Assembly (NCBI RefSeq): GCF_900188385.1
Contig: NZ_FZOI01000003.1
Coordinates: 372,001-436,000, forward strand
Length of the DNA: 64,000 bases
From: Azospirillum sp. RU38E
GTDB lineage: Bacteria > Pseudomonadota > Alphaproteobacteria > Azospirillales > Azospirillaceae
Direction: 5' to 3'
The translations under genes were made by a program, and so were the position numbers. How positions within the stretch are numbered: position 1 is the stretch's first letter; every line of letters starts with the position of its first letter. Positions 44,248-51,563 of this stretch are shown here, piece by piece. Below the pieces are notes generated by a model, which did not search any database, had not been told where the DNA came from, and saw only the letters and a program-made list of their open reading frames with translations.

Positions 44248-44709
44248 ATGACAAACCGCATCCACCTCCTTGGCCTGATGCTGGCCCTTGGCCTGCTGGC
44301 GGCCCCCGCCCTGGCGGACAACCCGCTGCTGAGCCCGGCCCCCGGCACCACGCCCATTCGGGGCCCGTCGGCCCTGTCGGTGGAGCGCGACCGCGCCCAG
44401 GCGGACAGCCTGCGCACCCGGTCGGAGGACCGGTCGCTGGGTGTCTTGCCACCGGACCCGATGCAGCAGCGGGAGGCCACCAGCAACCGTCTGCAGGCCG
44501 ACCAGATCACCCGTTCGCTGCAAGGGCCGGGTGCGGTGCCGATGACACCGGGCGATGAAGCCTTGCGCAACAGCCTGGGCCAGGGCCAGCCCCTGCCGGG
44601 GGCAGATATGCCGGCCCCGCGCATCAGCCACGGCCGGGCGCCGGGCAAACCGTCGCCGGTGCAATCCTCCCCGGTGCCGGATCGCAAGCCGGTGCCACCG
44701 GGGGAGTGA
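44248..44709 (+). CDS. Secreted proline-rich hypothetical protein
   Basis: A 153-residue protein with a Sec signal (NRIHLLGLMLALGLLAAPAL then ADNPLL) and a low-complexity Pro/Arg/Gln-rich mature region (LSPAPGTTPIRGPSALSVER, SPVPDRKPVPPGE), probably disordered in the periplasm. Start at 44248 is where the signal peptide begins. Family not recognised. Confidence 0.65.
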   Translation: MTNRIHLLGLMLALGLLAAPALADNPLLSPAPGTTPIRGPSALSVERDRAQADSLRTRSEDRSLGVLPPDPMQQREATSNRLQADQITRSLQGPGAVPMTPGDEALRNSLGQGQPLPGADMPAPRISHGRAPGKPSPVQSSPVPDRKPVPPGE

Positions 44710-44750
44710 CGTTCACTTGCCAGGGTGAGCCGACGAATCCTTGTTCCTAG

Positions 44751-44765
44751 TAAGGAATTCCCTTA
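44751..44765. promoter_or_regulatory. Inverted repeat upstream of the collapsed toxin-antitoxin module
   Basis: TAAGG-AATTC-CCTTA, with related TCCTT and AAGGA words nearby (44737-44790). Located 37 bases before the antitoxin ATG, it is probably the operator once bound by the AbrB-type antitoxin, whose DNA-binding part is now deleted. Confidence 0.45.
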
Positions 44766-44802
44766 CCTTTTCAGCCAAGGGCTATCCTTACCAGGGGTGA
44801 TC

Positions 44803-44907
44803 ATGATCACCAGCAAACTGGCCAGCAAGGAGCAGACCGACGATCCCTTTGCCACCTTTGGCGAATGGGACAGTGATGCCGATCGGCGGGCCTATGCTGG
44901 ACTTTGA
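44803..44907 (+). pseudogene. MazE/AbrB-type antitoxin with internal deletion
   Basis: A 34-codon remnant. The first residues MITSKLASKEQT match the start of AbrB-type antitoxins (TSKLTSKxQTT), and the last, DDPFATFGEWDSDADRRAYA, match their toxin-binding tail, but the roughly 45 residues of swapped-hairpin DNA-binding domain between are absent in frame. It overlaps the toxin remnant by 14 bases, as intact pairs do. Unlikely to bind DNA. Confidence 0.7.
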
Positions 44908-45150
44908 AGCCTGGGATATCATCAAGGTTCCCTTTCCCTATACGGATCGTCCGGTCCGGGAACGCCGTCCGGCGATGTGGCGATATCCGATCTGGGACAA
45001 GCCGGCCTGCCGGCGGAATCCGTGGTACGCACGGCCAAGATTGCGACCATAGAAGCCAAGAAAGCCGAACGCATCGGCAGCTTGCTGATACAGGATCGCG
45101 TCGGCGTGGCGCAGCATCTGGCGCTGGAACTGGCGCACGCAACGCACTGA
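44894..45150 (+). pseudogene. MazF/PemK-type toxin with internal deletion and frameshift
   Basis: The N-terminal segment MLDFEAWDIIKVPFPYTDRP then VRERRPA matches PemK-type endoribonucleases. The frame then shifts, and the other frame resumes as GDVAISDLGQAGLPAESVVR, TAKIATIEAKKAERIG to a stop at 45148-45150, which matches the C-terminal part of the same family. The central 30-40 residues and the frame are lost, so the toxin is dead. Confidence 0.75.
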
Positions 45151-45154
45151 TGCG

Positions 45155-45275
45155 TCCCCATTGCTGCAAGTGGGGGCACATGATCCCACGCCGCACCGGC
45201 CCCATTCCCCATCACCCCTCTATCGCCATCGCGGAGGACGGAGATGCAGGCGAGCTTCCTGCGCGCTCGAAGTCC
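45155..45275 (+). pseudogene. Decayed duplicate of the arfB 5' region
   Basis: Bases 45200-45266 align with the arfB start region at 45704-45772 almost throughout (CCCCATCACCCC, CCATCGCGGAGGA, TGCAGG-GAGCTTCCTGCGCGC), and CCCCATTGCTG is shared further upstream. The duplicate lost the ATG context by a 2-base deletion, carries further small indels, and ends before the GGQ motif. Confidence 0.7.
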
Positions 45276-45311
45276 TGGGCCTGCTTGCGTGGCGAGGCCA
45301 TTCGCCTTATA

Positions 45312-45359
45312 TTCTAAGGGTCGCCGGGGTGGTGCCACCCGCCCCGGCGACCCTTAGAA
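45312..45359 (-). terminator. Strong stem-loop following an orphan gene tail
   Basis: TTCTAAGGGTCGCCGGGG (45312-45329) pairs with CCCCGGCGACCCTTAGAA (45342-45359). On the minus strand it begins within the stop codon of the open frame upstream, consistent with a former gene's terminator. Confidence 0.7.
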
Positions 45360-45470
45360 CTGGATCGTGATCCGCAGCTTCACGCCGAGGAACGAGATTT
45401 CCAGTTCAAAGGAGCTGGGCTGTTTTAGTCCGAAAATCCCGGTTGCTCCTTCGTGTGACGGGGGGTGGCC
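45354..45470 (-). pseudogene. C-terminal remnant of an unidentified protein
   Basis: A minus-strand frame without a start codon reads ATGIFGLKQPSSFELEI then SFLGVKLRITIQF and stops at 45354. The alternating hydrophobic pattern and final Phe resemble the last strand of an outer-membrane beta-barrel. The terminator right after the stop supports a once-real gene; the rest is gone or unrecognisable. Confidence 0.4.
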
Positions 45471-45500
45471 TATCCGCCCCCTACAACGCCACGAGGAGAT

Positions 45501-45553
45501 AATAGGCAAGACGCCACTCTCCCCAGAAGGGAAAAGCTGGCGTCTTGCCTATT
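45501..45553. other. Perfect 16-bp stem-loop, possible small RNA or attenuator
   Basis: AATAGGCAAGACGCCA (45501-45516) pairs with TGGCGTCTTGCCTATT (45538-45553) around a 21-base loop, followed by CTTTTAT on the plus strand. It could be a terminator of a small transcript or a structured element; no gene is attached. Confidence 0.5.
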
Positions 45554-45707
45554 CTTTTATATGCGGAAGTGCGACACGGTTCGCCGATTAGCTGTTATAC
45601 ACCCCGCCTTCGCCGGCGGGGACGCAGGGCAGCCCGCCCCTTCCCAACCCCACCCCATTGCTGTAGGCAGGGAGCAGAATCCCCGCCCAGCCCCGGACGT
45701 CTGCCCC

Positions 45708-46127
45708 ATGATCCCCATCACCCCCTATATTTCCATCGCGGAGGAGGAGCTGCAGGAGAGCTTCCTGCGCGCCGGGGGGCCGGGGGGGCAGAATGTCAAT
45801 AAGGTGGAAACGGCGGTGCAATTGCGCTTCGACGTGGCCAATTCCCCGTCCCTGCCGGACTGGCTGAAACAGCGGGTGCGCGGGGTGGCCGGGCGGAAGC
45901 TGACGGCGGAGGGCGTGCTGGTGCTGGTGGCCCAGGCCCACCGCAGCCAGGAGCGGAACCGGGAAGAGGCCAAGGAACGGCTGGTGGAGATTTTGGCCAA
46001 GGCGGCGGAACGCCAGGCGCCGCGCCGGGCCACCCGCCCCACCAAGGCGTCCAAGGTCCGCCGGCTGGATGAAAAGGGCAACCGCGCTGGCATCAAGAAG
46101 ATGCGCGGCAAGGTCGGGCTGGATTGA
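45708..46127 (+). CDS. arfB: Peptidyl-tRNA hydrolase ArfB (ribosome rescue)
   Basis: A 139-residue release-factor-like hydrolase that frees stalled ribosomes. The catalytic GGQ is at 26-28 in RAGGPGGQNVNKV, and the basic C-terminal tail (RRATRPTKASKVRRLDEKGN) fits the mRNA entry channel. Start ATG at 45708 (MIPITPYISI). It sits just upstream of the flavoprotein gene by 1 base. Its 5' end is duplicated upstream. Confidence 0.93.
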   Translation: MIPITPYISIAEEELQESFLRAGGPGGQNVNKVETAVQLRFDVANSPSLPDWLKQRVRGVAGRKLTAEGVLVLVAQAHRSQERNREEAKERLVEILAKAAERQAPRRATRPTKASKVRRLDEKGNRAGIKKMRGKVGLD

Positions 46128-46128
46128 G

Positions 46129-47331
46129 ATGATGCCGCATTATGATGTCGTGATTGCCGGCGGTGGGGCCGCCGGCCTGTTCGCCGCCATTTTCGCCGGA
46201 CGACGCGGTCGCCGCGTATTGGTGCTGGACCATGCCGAGAAGGTGGGATCGAAGATCCTGATCTCCGGCGGCGGGCGCTGCAATTTCACCAATCTGGACG
46301 CCAAACCTGACCGGTTCCTGTCGCAGAACCCGCATTTCTGCATCTCCGCGCTGAAACGCTACAGCCAGCATGATTTCATCGCCCTGGTGGATCGCCACGG
46401 GGTGAAATGGCACGAGAAGAAGCTGGGCCAGCTGTTCTGTGATGATGGCGCCAAACAGATTGTTGATCTGCTGCTGGCTGAATGCGCCGATGCCGGGGTG
46501 GATATCGCCACCCAATGCCGCATCGACAAGGTTTCCCCACAGCCCGGCGGCGGCTTTGCGCTCGCCACCAGCCGGGGGGAGATCACGGGCGACAGTTTCA
46601 TCCTGGCCACCGGCGGTCCTTCCATCCCCAAGATGGGGGCGACGGATTTCGCCTTCCGGCTGGCGCGGCAATGGGGGCTGGCGCTGGTGGAGCCGCGCCC
46701 GGCCCTGGTGCCGCTGACCTTTGCCGACCGCGACCTGGAAAAGCTGCGCGACCTGTCGGGCGTGCCGCTGGAAGCCACCGTCACCTGTGGCAAGGGCCGT
46801 TTCCGCGAGGCGCTGCTGATCACCCATCGCGGCCTGTCCGGCCCCTCCATCCTGCAAATTTCCTCCTATTGGCGGGAGGGGTTGGATGTGACCATCGACC
46901 TGTCACCCGATCTGCCGCTGGCCGAGCATCTGAAGGGGCTGAAGCGGACAAGGCACAAGGCAGAGCTGCGCACCATCCTGGGCGAATTGCTGCCCCGCCG
47001 CTTTGGGGAGCGGCTGTTTGAAACCGACCTGATCGGCCCGCAGCCGCTGACCAGCCGCCCGATGGCCGATCTGCGCGATGCCGACCTGACGGCCCTGGCC
47101 CAGGCGCTGCACCAATGGCGCGTCAGCCCCAATGGCACCGAGGGCTATCGCACAGCCGAGGTGACGCTGGGCGGCGTGGATACGGCCGAGCTTTCCTCCA
47201 AAACCATGGAGGCGAAAAAGATCCCCGGCCTTTATGTGGTGGGGGAAGCGGTGGACGTTACCGGCTGGCTGGGCGGCTATAATTTCCAGTGGGCCTGGTC
47301 CAGCGGCCACGCGGCCGGCATGGCTGCCTGA
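46129..47331 (+). CDS. HI0933/BaiN-type flavoprotein (FAD-dependent oxidoreductase)
   Basis: A 400-residue flavoprotein. FAD-binding GGGAAGLFAAIFAGRRG near the N terminus, then VGSKILISGGGRCNFTN, DSFILATGGPSIPKMGATD, and the C-terminal GLYVVGEAVDVTGWLGGYN with NFQWAWSSGHAAG. The family includes YhiN and the bile-acid reductase BaiN; the substrate is not known. Two adjacent ATGs (46129, 46132); the first lies one base after the arfB stop, so the genes are coupled. Confidence 0.9.
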   Translation: MMPHYDVVIAGGGAAGLFAAIFAGRRGRRVLVLDHAEKVGSKILISGGGRCNFTNLDAKPDRFLSQNPHFCISALKRYSQHDFIALVDRHGVKWHEKKLGQLFCDDGAKQIVDLLLAECADAGVDIATQCRIDKVSPQPGGGFALATSRGEITGDSFILATGGPSIPKMGATDFAFRLARQWGLALVEPRPALVPLTFADRDLEKLRDLSGVPLEATVTCGKGRFREALLITHRGLSGPSILQISSYWREGLDVTIDLSPDLPLAEHLKGLKRTRHKAELRTILGELLPRRFGERLFETDLIGPQPLTSRPMADLRDADLTALAQALHQWRVSPNGTEGYRTAEVTLGGVDTAELSSKTMEAKKIPGLYVVGEAVDVTGWLGGYNFQWAWSSGHAAGMAA

Positions 47332-47582
47332 GTTACGTTCCAACCTGTACAGCCGGGGGACGATCTCCACCTGGCCGGCTCCTGCGTGGTCATAGCCACA
47401 CCTAAAACAAGCCGCCCGCTCAAGGACTCTCAGCGGAAAGGCCATATGACGCGCAAATGCTGACGCGTTGCTCCGTCAGTTTCTGGGCGATGCGCTGTAT
47501 TGCCATCTGTGTGCCCCCTGTGGACGCTTGCTTGGGCGCTGGCATTGATGTATTTTTTCATCAAAATTGATGCGAGGCATCC

Positions 47583-47789
47583 ATGCGAACCACGATTTCG
47601 GTTGATGATGCGCTCTATGAGCAGGCGCTGGAATTCGCCGATCCAGATGTGTCCAGTGCGTCGGACCTCGTGCGCGAGGCGATCAAGGTCTATGTGCGGG
47701 TGCAGGCTGCGAAACGCTTGGCTGCCCTGGGTGGTACGGTTCCGGCCATGCAGGACATTCCCCGGCACAGGGATCCTGTGACCCAATGA
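47583..47789 (+). CDS. vapB: VapB-type antitoxin (second module)
   Basis: A 68-residue RHH antitoxin: MRTTISVDDALYEQALEFAD is the MetJ/Arc-like strand-helix, followed by SASDLVREAIKVYVRVQAAK and a short acidic-to-basic tail. It ends with 4 bp overlap on vapC. No clear operator, though the upstream stretch 47540-47580 is AT-rich. Confidence 0.87.
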   Translation: MRTTISVDDALYEQALEFADPDVSSASDLVREAIKVYVRVQAAKRLAALGGTVPAMQDIPRHRDPVTQ

Positions 47790-48166
47790 ACGTGCTGATC
47801 GACACCTCGGTTTGGGTTGACCATTTTAGAAATGGAAATCCCGCCTTGGTCGATCTGATTGAGGCGGACTTGGCTCTGGTTCATCCCATGGTGACGGCCG
47901 AACTGGCCTGTGGAACGCCGCCACAACCACGCGCGGGTACCTTGCGCAGCATCGCCATGCTTCGACCCTGCAAGCAGGCCACCCTTCGTGAGGTCATCGA
48001 TTTCATCGAACGGGAGCGTCTCTATGGCAGGGGCTGCGGCTTGGTCGATATGTGCCTGTTGGCCTCAACATTGATCACCCCCGACGCCAAACTATGGACA
48101 CTCGACAAACGCCTCGCAGAAATCGCCAGCCAGTTCGATGCAGGTTTTCAACCGGTAAAGCATTAG
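47786..48166 (+). CDS. vapC: VapC-type PIN-domain toxin (second module)
   Basis: A 126-residue PIN RNase: MNVLIDTSVWVDHFR, then MVTAELACG, GLVDMCLLAS and LWTLDKRLAEIA place the acidic residues. VapC proteins of this type usually cleave tRNA(fMet). Coupled to vapB by ATGA overlap. Distinct in sequence from the vapC at 9855. Confidence 0.9.
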   Translation: MNVLIDTSVWVDHFRNGNPALVDLIEADLALVHPMVTAELACGTPPQPRAGTLRSIAMLRPCKQATLREVIDFIERERLYGRGCGLVDMCLLASTLITPDAKLWTLDKRLAEIASQFDAGFQPVKH

Positions 48167-48288
48167 GATGATGAAGCGGCTGCGAAAGCTGCTGATCTGG
48201 TCCTAAAGTGAGGTAATTCATACCATAGAGTCTGTCCGGAAAGTTTCACATTATCTCAACGTCTTACACGTCTTATCTTCAAATGCTA

Positions 48289-48372
48289 CCGTCACCCATG
48301 CTGCGGCCGGGGCCCAGAATCACAGGCGCTTTGCTCTACGAAACTGGACCCCGGCCTTCGCAGGGGTGACGG
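48289..48372. repeat. Degenerate paired inverted repeat
   Basis: CCGTCACCCATGCTGCGGCC (arm 48289-48316) pairs imperfectly with the arm 48344-48372, which contains CTGGACCCCGGCCTTCGCAG and GGGTGACGG. The GACCCCGGCCTTCGC unit resembles the right arm of the perfect repeat at 4744-4773, so it is a diverged member of that family. Confidence 0.6.
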
Positions 48373-48440
48373 GATTAAACCATTAACATGTTGAGAGAGA
48401 AGGAAAAGTTTTCAGACGAACTCATAGAGAACATGATGGC

Positions 48441-48497
48441 ATACCAACCCGCCTGAAGGTTGATCTTTGGGCGGGTTGCAGACCAGCAACCGCCGGC
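48441..48497 (-). repeat. Hairpin-mosaic repeat, copy E (partial)
   Basis: On the minus strand this keeps GGCGGTTGCTGGTC and the terminal stem (CAACCCGCC / GGCGGGTTG, arms 48445-48453 and 48470-48478) ending TTGGTAT, as in copy B. The loop is longer and the first stem and core are missing. It abuts the stop of the coiled-coil gene. Confidence 0.6.
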
Positions 48498-49022
48498 TCA
48501 AGCCCGGCGGAACCGTTCGATCTTGGCGATGCGATAACCCTGGCCGGAGGGGAAGCGTGGTTCCGCCCGGTAGCGCGCATCGCGGTCGGTGGCACCGGCG
48601 ATCAGATAGGTGCGGCCGGCCGCCCATTCCATGCTGGTGGCCACCGGAACACCCGGTCCATTGCCAGCGCCCCCATTGAGGATCGTCACTTCCCATAATT
48701 TCGCCTGGGTCAGCGTGGCGCGGTCAACCAGGAACAGGCGTTGCTTGGGTGCCTCCTCCAGGGCGGCCAGGGCCGCTTCCTGCTGCGCCTTCTCATCACT
48801 CAGGCGCATCACCTCTGCCTGGGCGCTGGCCAGTTCATCGCCCACCTGCGACAGCAATTCGCCCAATGTGTTGCACGCCACCTCCAGCTGGTGATGCTCC
48901 TCCTCCAGCGTGCGCATGTCACGCTGATGCTGCACCACATCCCCTTCGATCTTGCGCAGCACGGCGGCGGCATAGGTGATGGAGACCAGAATCAGCAGGA
49001 TCAAGCCGACATGGATGAACAT
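48498..49022 (-). CDS. Membrane-anchored coiled-coil protein (B of a pair)
   Basis: A 174-residue protein: one N-terminal membrane helix (FIHVGLILLILVSITYAAAV), a coiled coil to about residue 95 (MRTLEEEHHQLEVACNTLG, LASAQAEVMRLSDEKAQQEA) and a small C-terminal domain (LFLVDRATLTQAKLWEVTI). Topology suggests the domain faces the cytoplasm or periplasm next to the membrane. No family recognised. It follows the similarly built next gene by 14 bases. Confidence 0.65.
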   Translation of the reverse strand: MFIHVGLILLILVSITYAAAVLRKIEGDVVQHQRDMRTLEEEHHQLEVACNTLGELLSQVGDELASAQAEVMRLSDEKAQQEAALAALEEAPKQRLFLVDRATLTQAKLWEVTILNGGAGNGPGVPVATSMEWAAGRTYLIAGATDRDARYRAEPRFPSGQGYRIAKIERFRRA

Positions 49023-49036
49023 GCGCGCCCCCGCCC

Positions 49037-49573
49037 CTATTCCGCCGCCATGATACCCGCCGGGGGCGGGATGGGACGCGACGGGCTGAACCCGGCATCG
49101 GCCGAGAAGGTGGCGCGCAACATCTTGCCCGCCTCATCGGCATTGTCCGCCCAGATTTCCACCAGATGGCGGACATTGCGCAGCTTGCAATCCTTCACCA
49201 GCGTCTGGCCGATAGTGAAACTGCTGGCCAGGGTCATGGTGGATTGGAAGAGCTGGCGGCCACCCGCCGGCTCCCCCAGCTCATGCACGATGACGTAATT
49301 ATCCTGTTCGGCCTGCTGCACCCGGCGCTTGGCCTCCGCCAGCTGGTTAGCCATGGCCTTGCGGTCCACCTCCGCCTGGCGCACCCTTTCCTGGGCCTGG
49401 CGGTAATTTTCCTTCAATTCTTCCTGCTTGCGGTGAAGCTCCCGGTTGCGCTCCTTCTGGCGCAGTAATTGCGCACGCCTGGAATAGAACAGCACCTGCC
49501 GGACGAGCGCGATGCTGACCGCGCCGATGGCGGCCAGCAGGGCGACGACGAACAGGGTGAGATTGACTTCCAA
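49037..49573 (-). CDS. Membrane-anchored coiled-coil protein (A of a pair)
   Basis: A 178-residue protein with an N-terminal membrane helix (LTLFVVALLAAIGAVSIALV), a highly charged coiled coil (QLLRQKERNRELHRKQEELK, RQAEVDRKAMANQLAEAKRR) and a C-terminal region with VIVHELGEPAGG and a Pro-rich end. Same architecture as the downstream gene, so the two proteins may assemble together. Unknown function. Confidence 0.65.
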   Translation of the reverse strand: MEVNLTLFVVALLAAIGAVSIALVRQVLFYSRRAQLLRQKERNRELHRKQEELKENYRQAQERVRQAEVDRKAMANQLAEAKRRVQQAEQDNYVIVHELGEPAGGRQLFQSTMTLASSFTIGQTLVKDCKLRNVRHLVEIWADNADEAGKMLRATFSADAGFSPSRPIPPPAGIMAAE

Positions 49574-49674
49574 CGGGGCAACCTTCGCGCAGCAGAAATG
49601 GGCGAATACGCGGCCGACAAACGGCCAACGCCGTCAGGATATCATCAATAATTACCACGGTCGCGCGGTAGTGC

Positions 49675-50538
49675 CTAACCCAAAGGGATAGTTTGGCCGC
49701 GCGCCACAACCAAATCTGCCCGGGCCAGATCATCAGCAAAGGCCGGGCTGGCCAGATAATGCAGTTCGGCCAATCGTGGTTCCGTCAACGGGTCCAGGGC
49801 GGCCAGAATTTCATCAGGATATCCCGGATGCACCATCACCAGCAGGCCCGGCCGGGCCCTGGTCAGGAATCGCCGCATCCGGGCCGGGAAATCCCCGTCA
49901 AATCCATAGACCCCGGCGAAGCCCCGGTTGGTGGGAATGCCGCGACGCTGCGCCGCCGCCGCCAGCCCCAGGGCCAGGGCGGCGATCAGCCCCGCCTTGG
50001 CCGGGGCGACACCGCGGGCCAGAATGGCACCCGGCCCCGCCGCACAATTGCGCAGCCAGACGCGGCCAGCGGGATAGCGCCGCGCCATTTCATCCAGCAG
50101 CGGCCCGCGGATGCCGGGCAGCAGATGCACATGCTGGTGCCCGTCGATGAAATCCGGCGCGCGGCCCAGCGCATCCTCAAACCGGTCCAACTGGCGGGCA
50201 ATCTCCGCCGCGATCAGGCGGCGGGGGGCCGGATCACGCAGCCGGCCGCTGAGCGACCAGCCCATCCAACGGTCGATCCCTGGCAACTGCCCACCGGGTG
50301 CCAATGCCCCCAGATCGCCCAGCGGCGACAGGCCGCCGGTCAGGGTCAGGTGCAGTCCGGCCTGGAACCCGGCCGGGGCAGTGGCCAGCCGGCGGGCATG
50401 GTCGGGCCAGAGCGGACTTGGCACCATGGCCCCCGTACCGGACAGGCGCCCGGCTGCCGCCAGTTCCAGCACCGCCTCGCTGATGCCGGGGGCGAGCGCG
50501 TAATCATCGGCAATCAGGGTGACGGGAATCTGGCTCAT
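49675..50538 (-). CDS. YdjC/ChbG-HpnK family deacetylase
   Basis: A 287-residue polysaccharide/hopanoid deacetylase of the YdjC fold. Metal/catalytic motifs are LIADDYALAPGI near the N terminus, DGHQHVHLLPG and VMVHPGYPDE. HpnK acts on hopanoid tails and ChbG on chito-oligosaccharides; substrate is not decided. It overlaps the hydrolase gene upstream by 4 bp, so it is the last gene of a three-gene operon. Confidence 0.85.
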   Translation of the reverse strand: MSQIPVTLIADDYALAPGISEAVLELAAAGRLSGTGAMVPSPLWPDHARRLATAPAGFQAGLHLTLTGGLSPLGDLGALAPGGQLPGIDRWMGWSLSGRLRDPAPRRLIAAEIARQLDRFEDALGRAPDFIDGHQHVHLLPGIRGPLLDEMARRYPAGRVWLRNCAAGPGAILARGVAPAKAGLIAALALGLAAAAQRRGIPTNRGFAGVYGFDGDFPARMRRFLTRARPGLLVMVHPGYPDEILAALDPLTEPRLAELHYLASPAFADDLARADLVVARGQTIPLG

Positions 50539-51563
50539 GATCCGGGCTTCTCCGCTGGCGCCCCTTCCAGCCCGCTGGGCAGCGGGGCGGCGGGGTTGCC
50601 GACAAAGGCCGCCACATCGCGCCAGACAATTTCCGCCTGCAAATCCCGCAACAGCATGTGCCAGCCCTGCGGATAGCGCACGCGGCGGATATCGGGGCGC
50701 GGGGGCAGGCTGGCCAGGGCCTGGGCCACCGGGACCGGCGGGATCACCTGTTCATGCTGCCCATACATCACCAGGGTGGGGCCCGGCAGATGACCCATGG
50801 CCGCCATGGCCTGATCCATCAGATCGGTCAGCCCGCGCACCGCATCCACCCGCGTGGCGCGGATCATCAGCGGGTCGCGGCCCAGCGCCACCAGCATGGG
50901 GATATTGTCGGACGCCTGGATTTTCAGCCCGCGCGGCGGCGTCAGTTCCATCCAGGGCACGGTCCAGCCGGCCAGCGCCAGGGCCCAGCGCTGGTAAAAG
51001 GGCATGGTCGACCGTGACCAGACGGCGGGTGCGGACAGAATCAACCCGGCCACCCCTTCCGGCAAAGGCTGGCCAGCAAAGCGGCTGGCCACCACCGCCC
51101 CGCCCATGCTTTCCCCCAGCACATAAAACGGCAGATCGGGATAGGCCGCGCGCACGGCAGCAATGGCGGCCGAAAGATCGGCCCCCAGTGTGGGGATGCC
51201 GGGCCAGATGCCGCGGTTGGGCGTATCGCCGAATCCGCGCTGGTCATAGGCCAGGGTGACAATCCCCTGCCCGGCCCAGTACCGGCCCGGCAGGGCAAAG
51301 GCATTGCCATAATCATTGAAGCCATGCAGGGCCAGGATGACGGCACGCGGCCGCACCCCCGCCGCCGGTTCCCAGCGCCGCAGCGGCACAGACAGCCCGT
51401 CGGCCAGGGTCAGCCGTTCCGCCGCCAGGGCGGGCATGGTGTGTGCCGGCCCCATCGGTTGATAGGTGCCGGCACAGCCGCTGACCAGAAAACAGCCCAG
51501 CAGCGCCAGCAGCCGGATCAACAGGCCCGGCCGCAGCCGGCCGTTTTCAGCGATAATCGGCAT
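50535..51563 (-). CDS. Alpha/beta-hydrolase lipoprotein (monoacylglycerol lipase-like)
   Basis: A 342-residue serine hydrolase. A lipoprotein signal ends LLGCFLVSGC at the lipobox Cys. The fold shows ILALHGFNDYGNAF, YDQRGFGDT, nucleophile elbow LGESMGGAVVA and the final His in YPQGWHMLLRD. Envelope location is predicted. Start 51563 overlaps the ABC ATPase stop by 17 bp; the longer frame lacks a signal. Substrate could be a lipid or ester. Confidence 0.85.
   Translation of the reverse strand: MPIIAENGRLRPGLLIRLLALLGCFLVSGCAGTYQPMGPAHTMPALAAERLTLADGLSVPLRRWEPAAGVRPRAVILALHGFNDYGNAFALPGRYWAGQGIVTLAYDQRGFGDTPNRGIWPGIPTLGADLSAAIAAVRAAYPDLPFYVLGESMGGAVVASRFAGQPLPEGVAGLILSAPAVWSRSTMPFYQRWALALAGWTVPWMELTPPRGLKIQASDNIPMLVALGRDPLMIRATRVDAVRGLTDLMDQAMAAMGHLPGPTLVMYGQHEQVIPPVPVAQALASLPPRPDIRRVRYPQGWHMLLRDLQAEIVWRDVAAFVGNPAAPLPSGLEGAPAEKPGS

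Larger units (their letters stand above)
48167..48497. other. Intergenic region with two repeats
   Basis: No gene. It contains a degenerate paired unit of the CCCCGC-type inverted repeat (48289-48372) and repeat copy E (48441-48497) between convergent genes. Confidence 0.6.
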
